A stretch of 64,000 nt of DNA from Trichomonas vaginalis G3 (lineage: Eukaryota > Parabasalia > Trichomonadida > Trichomonadidae). The translations under genes were made by a program, and so were the position numbers. Where the stretch lies: contig NC_067206.1 in NCBI RefSeq assembly GCF_026262505.1, forward strand, positions 37,587,896 to 37,651,895, given 5' to 3'. The notes beneath the pieces are model-generated. The model was given only the letters and a program-made list of their open reading frames with translations. It did not search any database and had not been told where the DNA came from. This document shows positions 44,365-53,100 of the stretch, in pieces; positions within the stretch are counted from its first letter, which is position 1, and the number at the start of each line of letters is the position of its first letter.

Positions 44365-45213
44365 ATGCTTTCAATAGAAAAAGAAAATTCTAGAGTTGCT
44401 ACAACTAAACCATTAGATGAACTTTTTACCAATGTCGGTCAAAAGTTTGAGACAGAGACCGTAAAGCATGAAGGCTATCGTTTTGACTACCCGTTAAGAT
44501 GGTTAAGAGACCCATCTGTCACAAAAGCTATTGGCTTTCGTAGAATGAAGTTCATTTCAGAAGCCATACATGGTTTCCCATTTACGGTCGGTTTTGAAGT
44601 TCGATACTATAACAAAGAAAAACGTACGTATGAGAAATTTGAACAGGGAAAACTTTTACAAGTGAATTTGCTTGTAAACTTAGAAACAACTCTTCAAGCT
44701 TTTCAAGAAAAAATAAACGACATCTATATCGAATATGCAAACCAGTATAACATTGACGAAGGAGAGTACCATCTCGATATTATTTATGACAGGAAAAATG
44801 CAACTGTTAAAATCAATAGAATAGAAGACCTTGGAGAAAACGTTTATATTTCTACAAAATATAACAACTTGGCATGGTATAGATTTATGAGGATGTTAAA
44901 TCAGCCTGCAGAATATCCAGTACACCCGGACTTTTATGAAGTCGAAAACCCTAATGGAACATATGAAAATGTTTTCGACTCAGATGCTATTATAGTTCAT
45001 GCTTCATTTTCTGGCGCCCAAAACTCTTTTTTATGCTTGGCAAATGACTTTTACGAAAAACCTACAAAGTTATACGAACCACCAAGTGGAAGTATTTCAG
45101 ACTTTCAAGTATGGTTTACTACAGATGGAAGAAAAAGAATAATTCCATTATACCATGCGTTTTACTTAGAACTTAGTTTCATATACAACTACTATCGAAC
45201 GGTAAAAATATAA
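44365..45213 (+). CDS. Polinton B hypothetical protein, 282 aa (possible minor capsid or fibre-base protein)
   Basis: It starts MLSIEKENSRVATTKPLDEL. Beta-rich and charged, with aromatic clusters (YRFDYPLRWLRDPSVTKAIG, then FPFTVGFEVRYYNKEKRTYE, and YFTTDG-type strands near the end) and a C-terminal LSFIYNYYRTVKI. I recognise no family. Its size and strand-rich pattern would suit a single jelly-roll minor capsid protein, and being divergent from the fibre gene could make it the fibre base. Both are inference. The frame is intact from ATG to TAA. Confidence 0.55.
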   Translation: MLSIEKENSRVATTKPLDELFTNVGQKFETETVKHEGYRFDYPLRWLRDPSVTKAIGFRRMKFISEAIHGFPFTVGFEVRYYNKEKRTYEKFEQGKLLQVNLLVNLETTLQAFQEKINDIYIEYANQYNIDEGEYHLDIIYDRKNATVKINRIEDLGENVYISTKYNNLAWYRFMRMLNQPAEYPVHPDFYEVENPNGTYENVFDSDAIIVHASFSGAQNSFLCLANDFYEKPTKLYEPPSGSISDFQVWFTTDGRKRIIPLYHAFYLELSFIYNYYRTVKI

Positions 45214-45217
45214 TTTT

Positions 45218-45460
45218 TTAATACGGTTGAGGTGTTGGATTTGGTTGCCAACTTGACTGTGGTGCAGGTTCAGGCTGTTGTATAACAGGAGCTTGTTCTT
45301 CTGGTTCAGGGTCTTTAGGTATAATACCAACGAACTGACCTACTCTTTTACCAATATTTTTGACTCCGTTCCAAATTCCTCTTCCTACGGTTTTTATTCC
45401 ATTCCATATACCTCTTCCGACTCTTCTGAAGAAGTTTCCTATCTTACTGAAGAAACCCAT
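45218..45460 (-). CDS. Small cationic amphipathic protein, 80 aa
   Basis: It starts MGFFSKIGNFFRRVGRGIWN and contains an internal near-repeat, VGRGIWNGIKTVGRGIWNGV. The first ~45 residues form cationic amphipathic helices with glycine hinges, like membrane-active or DNA-condensing peptides. The C-terminal 30 residues are Pro/Gln/Glu-rich (EEQAPVIQQPEPAPQSSWQP) and disordered. A virion-internal role such as membrane penetration is a reasonable guess, since it resembles in style the 133-aa protein at 41562-41963. No homologue recognised. Confidence 0.55.
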   Translation of the reverse strand: MGFFSKIGNFFRRVGRGIWNGIKTVGRGIWNGVKNIGKRVGQFVGIIPKDPEPEEQAPVIQQPEPAPQSSWQPNPTPQPY

Positions 45461-45478
45461 TTTACTATATGTAAAAAT

Positions 45479-45841
45479 CTAATGTCCGCCTAGTCTCTTA
45501 GGTTTCCTTCTGAGTTCCATAGCATTTTTTAACTGGAGCTCATACATTCTGTTTCTCCTCTGGTAGAAAACATATTCTGGGTCAACTCCTGTGTTCGCGT
45601 CATCTGCATAAAGTTGTTTATATCCCACTTCAGGGTTTGTATAAAACTCTTTCCATCTCATATTTGCATACCATGGTGGCAAACCTAACGCAGCGTCATT
45701 TGACATGGCAGTTTGCATTTGTACATCTGTTGGCACTTGACCATAGTTTGCCATTGCAGTTTGTATTCTAACTTCATTTGGAATATTCTCTGGGTTTGGT
45801 TGTCCAGGTTGCTGTGCATTTGCTAAGTTCTGTGCGTCCAT
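45479..45841 (-). CDS. Polinton B hypothetical protein, 120 aa
   Basis: It starts MDAQNLANAQQPGQPNPENI. An internal repeat, EVRIQTAMANYGQVP then DVQMQTAMSNDAALGLPPWY, is followed by a Tyr/Arg-rich end (YQRRNRMYELQLKNAMELRR). The sequence suggests an extended, low-complexity virion protein. No family recognised. The leader TTTTATCTAATATTAAATG contains a TCTA core. Confidence 0.5.
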   Translation of the reverse strand: MDAQNLANAQQPGQPNPENIPNEVRIQTAMANYGQVPTDVQMQTAMSNDAALGLPPWYANMRWKEFYTNPEVGYKQLYADDANTGVDPEYVFYQRRNRMYELQLKNAMELRRKPKRLGGH

Positions 45842-45863
45842 TTAATATTAGATAAAATATCTC

Positions 45864-45995
45864 TTACGAGTACATATGCTGAACATTTGCAGGCATTGGT
45901 TCATCTTCATATTCTCTGTACCTTTCTGCCACGTCAAATAAATAAATGACACAATGGAAAAAACCTAAAACAAGTAGTCCTATTTCAAACCACAT
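45864..45995 (-). CDS. 43-aa protein with one membrane segment
   Basis: The frame encodes MWFEIGLLVLGFFHCVIYLF, then a charged, acidic tail ending in MPANVQHMYS. The first 20 residues form a single transmembrane or signal-anchor helix with the charged end on one side. It lies between two confident genes on the same strand, with a TTTTACTAGTAAGTAAATG leader. Small one-helix membrane proteins are common in viruses with internal membranes or for host-membrane exit. It was recognised only from translation of the gap. Confidence 0.5.
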   Translation of the reverse strand: MWFEIGLLVLGFFHCVIYLFDVAERYREYEDEPMPANVQHMYS

Positions 45996-46038
45996 TTACT
46001 TACTAGTAAAATTTCTTTGTTATGACACTTTCTCCGGT

Positions 46039-46797
46039 TTATAGGACCTCTCTCATATTTATCTTGTCATATCTAAACTCATAGGCATGTATGTCCTCTA
46101 ACCATCTCATAACGGTTTCCAAACCACTTTTATCGGATGTAAAGTAAAAGCATGGACAGTTATGTAAAACGTCTAAAGTTTCTAAAGAGTCTCTCAAAGT
46201 CCAGTCTACTTGGTATTGAAAATCCCATGTGTTATAGAACGGCGGGTCCACTATAAAGAAAACATTTTCCTTGTCTTTATATTTTTCATACAACTCTGTC
46301 CAATGACATCTCACAAACTCTATACCCTCAATATATTTTTCTATGTCCTCTTTGAAAACATTTGTATAGTTAAGATATAAAACTTTTGACATAAGTGTTT
46401 CAATGTCATGAACTCTTATAGCACCACTATATAATAGTCTAGCAGATATACTATTCCAGTCTATATATTCTGCTTTTTTCAAAACCTCTCTCACAATATT
46501 TTTCTTATCTAATGGTATACGTTCCATCTTACCTATAGGTATCTTTTCTTTTAACGCTTTCAATATATTGTTTGTGTCTGGTATATGTTTGAGACGGTCC
46601 ATATAGTTGTCGAAGTCATTGCATATAATCTTTGAGTCTGGGAATATTGTATGGCACAAATGGGATATATAGAAACTTCCACCGAACAAATCTACAAATG
46701 TTAGACCATTCGGTAGTTTCTTAAGTTCTCTCAATAGAATATCTTTACATTTACTCTTATTTCCAAAGAACGGCAACGGTGGTTTTGTAAAATTCAT
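46039..46797 (-). CDS. Dam-like DNA N6-adenine methyltransferase (D12 class, 252 aa)
   Basis: The enzyme would methylate adenine in DNA using S-adenosylmethionine. Motifs are in D12 order: KPPLPFFGNKSK (residues ~5-16, motif X-like), LTFVDLFGGSFYISHL (SAM-binding motif I, ~31-46), IICNDFDNYMDRL (acidic after motif I), then a target-recognition region and VFFIVDPPFYNTW (catalytic DPPF, ~180-192). The end is FYFTSDKSG and EFRYDKINMREVL. Length fits Dam-type enzymes (about 270 aa). T. vaginalis DNA is known to carry N6-methyladenine. This gene lies nearest the right terminal repeat and could mark the element's own DNA. GATC occurs at the centre of cassette palindromes in this element, but the target is not known. 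Confidence 0.85.
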   Translation of the reverse strand: MNFTKPPLPFFGNKSKCKDILLRELKKLPNGLTFVDLFGGSFYISHLCHTIFPDSKIICNDFDNYMDRLKHIPDTNNILKALKEKIPIGKMERIPLDKKNIVREVLKKAEYIDWNSISARLLYSGAIRVHDIETLMSKVLYLNYTNVFKEDIEKYIEGIEFVRCHWTELYEKYKDKENVFFIVDPPFYNTWDFQYQVDWTLRDSLETLDVLHNCPCFYFTSDKSGLETVMRWLEDIHAYEFRYDKINMREVL

Positions 46798-46912
46798 TTA
46801 TATATAATAATAAAAATGTTTTTACCTGAAAAGTGACAGAAAAGTGACAAAACATGAAAACATATATATTTTGTGAAAAGCGACACATTATATAATGTTT
46901 TCGACCCAGAAG

Positions 46913-47059
46913 AAGGCTTCTCAAAGTATACTTCCTTGGAACGCCTGTAACTTTTCCTGTAGCGACGATAGACCCTTACTTGTCCGGACAAAGTTATACT
47001 AAACATCTTCAGGGCTAGAGGGCACGAAGTGCCTGGAGGCCCCACTACCTTTTTTTTTT
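46913..47059 (-). repeat. Right terminal inverted repeat of Polinton B
   Basis: Ends in CTACC and a 10-T run. It matches the left repeat base for base over 137 nt (46913-47049), then diverges inward. TTATATAATG at 46889-46898, just inside it, resembles the word in the iteron array at 37040-37400. Confidence 0.92.
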
Positions 47060-47065
47060 AATGAA
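47060..47065. repeat. Right target-site duplication of Polinton B (AATGAA)
   Basis: AATGAA follows the T-run immediately and equals 24300-24305. The host sequence before and after the element is therefore presumed contiguous in an empty site. Confidence 0.75.
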
Positions 47066-47499
47066 AACAATTTTCCGAATTGACATCCTTAGTTTGAGAC
47101 TTACTCCCATATTTTCTATGGACTTTACATTTGTGAATCTCAAACAATTTTTTAAATAGTTTACAAATTTTTTTTCTAATTATAGTTCATTCAGTCATCA
47201 ATGTTGCAAGGAAATTGTTAGGATTCCAGTAAAGAAAGACGAATAATAAAATTACTCTTATATTACTCCCCAAAATATTACTATTAATCGACAGTTGTTT
47301 TCTTAGAAATGATAACATGATCGTATAAATTTTTTGCCATTTTAATTTTTTAATGATTCTCATTCAAAAAATAATAAGATTTAAAATATCTTTCCCAAAA
47401 TTGCATATATTTTCTAAATATTACATTTTAATTTGTCAATTTTGATTTTTTGAACGATATTCAATTTTTGAATGTTTTTCAAATTCATTTTTTTTTCAA
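47066..47499. other. Host intergenic, AT-rich
   Basis: 434 bp with no open frame of interest. It starts with the segment GAATTGACATCCTTAG that resembles, inverted, a piece downstream of IFT172. A T-rich run (TTCAAATTCATTTTTTTTTC) precedes the next gene. I see nothing else here. Confidence 0.45.
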
Positions 47500-48906
47500 A
47501 TGCTGATCTTTTCCCTAATATTTGAAGTACTTAAATTAAATCAAGATCTTCTGACTGATATCTGTCCCCGTTCTCAGCGAATTAAATCCAAAATCTACTC
47601 ATTATTTTCAGATGATAGTGCACGAGGTTACAATGTTCAAGATTTTACATTTCCAGCAAACGCTATAGAAAATTGTACATATCCAAAAACATTTCCGTTA
47701 ACACTAGAAAAGGATCTCCTTGAAGAACTCAATGATATCAGATATCTCCATGGAATGGGTGCATGGCCAGTTGAATTGAGTGATTTAGAACTTCATAGAG
47801 AGATGGTTACTGAAGGTATTTGGTTTTGGCATGATAATACAAACAGCCCTCTTGTTTCAGATCATAGAACACAGTCAGGCTCCAAATGCAGTAAAGAATT
47901 ACCTCATGGAGCAATGGGATTCGGTTTTTCATCTCAAAGTGGTACATCAGGTTATCTAAAAGCTGGCTATATGCTTTGGATATTAATTGATGAAACAATT
48001 GAATGAATGGGCCATAGATCTGCTATGTTTTCTCCTGCATTATATAGAACTCGTTTTTGCATGGGTATTCAAGATAATCCTCCTAAGAATGGAAATTTCT
48101 ACTTCCCATCAGATTACTTTGCAGCCTTAACAGCTTATTATCGAGGAGATGATGCAACTCAAGGTACTCTTAGAATAAACAACCCAGACATGCCTCGCCC
48201 TGATTTTGTAGCAATTCCTCCACCAGGCTATATTGATTACACACTTGTTCCTTTAGTTTGGACATTCCAGTCTCCAAAAATAGATCGTAACAATGTCACT
48301 TATCGTGCATATATCAATGGAACGCTTCTCGAGCCGGATTCACGATTTCCTTATGGTGGCTACCAAGATATGGGTGATTGGAGTACTACTGATGGTGCTA
48401 GATTCACTAGAAAAGTTGGATTTGACACGAATTGGCATTCGGAAGGTATGTCAAATCCATATCTTCCATATCCAGGAACAAAAATTCGTGTAGAAGTTGA
48501 ATCAAATGGATATTCATGGGAATATGAAACATTAGTTGTTGACTGTGAACACCCACCAACACCAGTTCCAACACCAGGAATAACTCCTGTTGAATCGCCT
48601 GCTTTAACTCCTATTCCTTCACCATCATCAATCGAAACTCCAGCTCCAATGCCAATTTCAAACCCAATCCAATCCCCAACAGCTTCCCCTAAAAATGATC
48701 CACTTACTTCTTCAGGAAATGTAAGTTCACAAAATGGTAAGAATGCTAATCAGAAGAAAACAACAAAATTAGGACTTGAAGTTGGTATTCCAGCTGCAGT
48801 TATTGTTCTTGCAGCTATAGGTGTTGGCATTTTCATATTAATTTCAAAAGGATTAATAGGTCATCATCCTAGTGCACCTTCTGATGAGGAAGGAATTGAT
48901 GTTTAA
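47500..48906 (+). pseudogene. CAP/SCP-like surface protein gene with one in-frame TGA
   Basis: Host gene. It starts MLIFSLIFEVLKLNQDLLTD. The CAP-like region follows: LLEELNDIRYLHGMGAWPVE and LSDLELHREMVTEGIWFWHD, then a stop (TGA at 48004-48006). Directly after it, in the same frame, comes MGHRSAMFSPALYRTRFCMG, which continues the same domain (GHR motif). The rest has a beta-rich domain, a Pro/Ser/Thr stalk (PTPVPTPGITPVESPALTPI), one membrane helix (VGIPAAVIVLAAIGVGIFIL, about 25 residues before the end) and a short acidic tail. The interruption could be a nonsense mutation, read-through, an allele or a sequencing error. Without it, the length would be about 468 aa. The N-terminal hydrophobic stretch is a poor signal peptide. 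Confidence 0.6.
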
Positions 48907-50182
48907 CTATAAGAAATCTTAAACCTTCGGCTTTTTGTTAATAATCACAGAAATTATCTTTAATTCATTTTTATATTTTCAAGTTGATGAATATAAACTA
49001 GATAAATATATACCTGTAAAGTGTCATGCAGGAATCATATGAATCATAAATTGATTTTAATGCTACAATCCTTTGTATTGATGGAAATCATGACATTAAT
49101 GCATAAAATGTTTCAAAGAAAACAGATAATTTATATAAGAATATACGAATTTTTGCAGACTTTTCAGAGAATTGAGCGGGAGCTCAATTCTCTGAAATAG
49201 TCTGTTAAAATTTAGTATCTCTCTCCATTTTTAAATAGATTTTAAAAATCGAGCATTGAAAAAGTATGCAGAGATCATTTTATTTATTACTAGAATTTCT
49301 TATTTTGGGTGTTTAATCAATAAAACGTTTATTTAAATATTTAAATTTATTTCCGTGTAACTTATTCAATTTTAAACGTACACTGGATAATTATTTTGAT
49401 CTTTTAGAGCCAGCAAAGGGTTCTTGCACTATATCGATAATGAAAAATTTATTTGCTTAGCGTAACTAATAGAAATGATAATCAGAATGGCTAATTGCTA
49501 AGAAATAAATTTCCATAATTTTTCGAGAAGAAGGAACCCAAAAATTAATCAGTGTTGTAGCATACCAAAATTTGGTGATTTTAGCTCCATTTAATATTAT
49601 CCTCAAAATCACGAAAAAGCGCTAAGTTTTCGTTAATTACCATAACATACTTTATCTCAATTTTGTTATTTATTTATATTGTTTTATTCGAATTTTGCAC
49701 CCCATACATTTTTCTCTCAAATGGAAGTATTCAAAAAGTTCATTGAGATCTCAGAATTTTCTGAGGATATGGAGAATTTTTTTCAAATTTGATTGGTAAG
49801 AGACCAACACTGATATGGAAGTATAATGCTAAAATCTGACTCGGTTATAATCAAATTTTTAATCTCAGAGAAATTGAAAAAGTAAAAATTTGAGGTATTT
49901 CTATCTTGTATCTTTATTTAAGCATGTTGCACCAGGAAATAGCTTGTGCATCATATCTAGATCTTTGATTGGTACTCTTACCAATCAAATTTTCCTACTC
50001 AAGTACTATTTCATTCAAAATTGAATGATATCACAAAATACATTCGTCAGTGTTTTTTTTATGAATATTTTTTGAATATTTTGAAATAATGTGCAATATT
50101 CTTATACATTCAAAAAATCTCTTACATTCTTTTCAATTTTTTCATTATATCGTAAAAATCGTTAACTATTATAGTTAGATAT
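48907..50182. other. Host intergenic region, 1.28 kb, with one strong hairpin
   Basis: AT-rich DNA without a convincing gene. A strong inverted repeat lies at 49156-49204: arms of 22-23 nt starting CAGACT and ending GAGC, one base unpaired, 4-nt loop GGGA. The rest has scattered ACTCTTACCAATCAAATTTT/ATTTGATTGGTAAGAGACC words at 49786-49806 and 49973-49995, an imperfect inverted pair enclosing about 170 bp. The region must also hold the promoter of the giant Pmp-like gene. Confidence 0.5.
49156..49204. repeat. Long hairpin in host intergenic DNA
   Basis: The left arm CAGACTTTTCAGAGAATTGA continues to GC; the right arm mirrors it up to AGTCTG. It is 22 paired bases with a single bulge and a four-base loop. 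It is about 250 bp downstream of the CAP-like gene and could end transcription or be a remnant of a small transposon. Confidence 0.75.
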
Positions 50183-53100
50183 TTGGAAACTATATATTTT
50201 TTTACAATTTTTTTTCACTTGACTTTGCGAAAATTTTTAATATTCGAGTTGATTTTTCTTCTATTTATTCGGCATCTTGACATAAGTCACCAAGTGGAAG
50301 CGGTTGCCGCCCCAATGTTCATCAAAGAGCAAAACATAAATATTAAGGAAAAATTATTCGGTAAAATTGATGTTGATTATTCATTATATGGAAATCAATT
50401 TACAAGCGTTCTTGGATTAGAATACGTCAAAAGTTCATTTACCGTTACCAGCTCTACTTTTGATCAATGTTATGCATTCGGAAGAAAAGTATCAGGCCCA
50501 TGTGGCGGCGCAATTTTCTTATCAAGATCAATATGCGTTATTAAAGAAACAGATTTTACAAAAAACATAGCAGCAGATGGCGGTGCTGTTTGCTTAATAC
50601 GTTCAAATGCATTTTTAGACGGAAAGAACGATCATAGTTCCAAATTTGAGTCAAATACTGCATATTCCTCCGGTGGTGCTATACTATTCGAAGGATATAC
50701 TCCTAAAGATGAGAATTCGAAATCATTTACTAATAATTTTCAACTTTTTATTTATAAATACACTTTTACGAGTAATAAAGCCGATCAAACAGGAGGTGCA
50801 ATCTCCATCGATCGTGATTCAGAAATTTACTTAGAAAATTTAATTCTCAGATACAACACAGCCGGTGACCAAGGCGGCGCTATATTCTGTTTAAATGCCA
50901 AACTAAGCGTTTTTAAGAGTGCCATCCAAGCAAATGCTGCAGGCGAAAATAACAGAACAGTAATTTCTAAAAATCAATCAAGAAGTGACACCAATAAATA
51001 CTCTCTCAGATTTAGAGGACGCGGATGTGGTGGTATTGCATTCATTTCTATTGATGATCAGCGCCACTTTATTTCTCAAGAAAATTGTTTTTCATACAAC
51101 AAAATGTTCAATGGCTTCATAAATACACTTGAATCTAGCAGTAAATACACTGATGAAAGAGGTAATGATTACATGCTTGAAGGCAATGCTTACTGGCAAT
51201 CTTATAAAGATTACCTTCAAGATTCAGAAAAAGCTTATGCATTTATTGGCAATACAAGTCAATTTATAAAGCAGATTTATCAACCACTCAGTTACGATAC
51301 TCAACCAAATGATGATAAATGCAAACAAAATAGTGTTAGCGAGAGTAAATTTTCTAATGTTCAAACTTTGTCTCTTTCAAATGCTCGAAAGTCTAATGAA
51401 GGTAATGATGAAATAACTTCTCAAGTTCCCCCTCCATCTCCATTTGTATATGCTGCTACTCCAATTACACGACTTCCCCAGAAAACAACATCATCACACA
51501 CTTTTTATTCATCTTTTAATTCAAGCAGATGGACAATATCATTCACATATTCTGTTGCTGCAACATTCTTCAGAACACCATTTTCAACACCACATATGAC
51601 ACCATATTACACACCTGACACAACTTTCGAGCCAACTGCTATGACTCCATGTCCTTCATCAAATCCTCTCAATGAAGAAACAAAGACTACTATATACACT
51701 TTATCAGATCCTCGTACAGCATACTTAACTCTCACAGCTTTAGTTACAAATATTACAAGTACAATCACAACAATTTTCACAAATACTTTAACACTTTCAA
51801 TGCCATACACAGAAAATACTTATAAATTAACAAATATTACCTCAATCACAACAATTGCTACAAATCTTGCTTCAAACGAGACTTATACACTCTATTATCC
51901 AACATTTACTAATACTGCTACTTATACAGACTTTTACAATAATCAAAAAGTCAATTCAACAATTAACTACTTGTCTTTTACGAATAGTGCGAGTAGCGTT
52001 TTATCTGCAACATTCGTTGAAACAAATAGATCATTAATTGAAATTCCAAGTAATTTTGGCATCTTCCCAATAATGGCTTACACTAATTCATCAACTACTA
52101 CTGTTACATATACTATTAATAATGAAGATAGTTTAGTACTAACAAAAACTGACTATGCCATAATTCTGACTGCGATCAACGCATATGCTTCAGGAATATT
52201 TAGTTTGACGAATGGACAATCAACTACACTTACATCAACATTTATTAATTGTACAACAAGCACATTCACAATTGTGCAAATTCCGACAGTGATACCAACT
52301 ATTCAACACTTCAGCTCAACAGATTTTTCCACTTTTGCAATTACTACAAGCAAATTAACATTAGTTCCAAATATTACAGTTACAACACTATCAGGAATAA
52401 GCTACATTTCAGGTTATACAAAAGCCTCAGAGAATACAATTACAGTTGTTTATTATCCATATGTTACACTTTACAGCACAATTACTACACTAGATGATTC
52501 ACAAACAACATATACATATACAGCTGTTACAACTCTTACACAAACATATTCATCTATTAACCAAAATAGTGAATTCGTTTCTTATTATTCTTTGCAAACA
52601 ACGTGGACAACAAATACACTCACATTTTCATATAGTATGACCAACACAATTACAGGTACAAATGTTTTCACGCTTACACAAACAGAATCTTCATATTTCT
52701 CTATCAATCCTACAGGCATAAGTTATACAGTTATATCTTCAACTCTTAAAGCAAATATACAAGATCTTCCCACAAATGTCACATTCAACAGTCCAGTGTT
52801 CACATGGACATTCACTTTTTATCTTCCAATAAATGGTATAAGCGATAGTGTATTTTACACTTTCACACAAGTTATATTAGGATCTGAAACTGTTTCAACA
52901 GTCTTACACGTTCCAGAGCTTTCATTTGATGGCGTTTTAACTTCTTATATTAATACTAATACTCTTGTAGGCTCAACAACAAACATTGATACTCTTACAT
53001 ACACAATCTCTTATTTCAGTGACTCATCAACACCATCTTCACTATCAATTGAAATACCGACTTTCATTACACTATTTACAACAAAAACTAATATCTCAAT

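Larger units (their letters stand above)
24306..47059. mobile_element. Polinton/Maverick B, complete (22.75 kb)
   Basis: Both ends are visible: inverted terminal repeats with an identical 137-nt core and a 6-bp target duplication. Gene blocks from left to right are: a large 1070-aa protein; capsid block (27946-31497); SF3 helicase and its small paralogue; two small genes; packaging ATPase; KilA-N genes and cassette region (35436-40270); small structural-type proteins; integrase; collar-domain fibre; and an adenine methyltransferase next to the right end. I recognise no DNA polymerase B and no adenovirus-type protease, so its replication strategy seems to differ from Polinton A. The terminal identity points to a young insertion. 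Even so, several genes in the capsid and packaging block are broken, with roughly eight to ten breaks in total. Confidence 0.92.
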
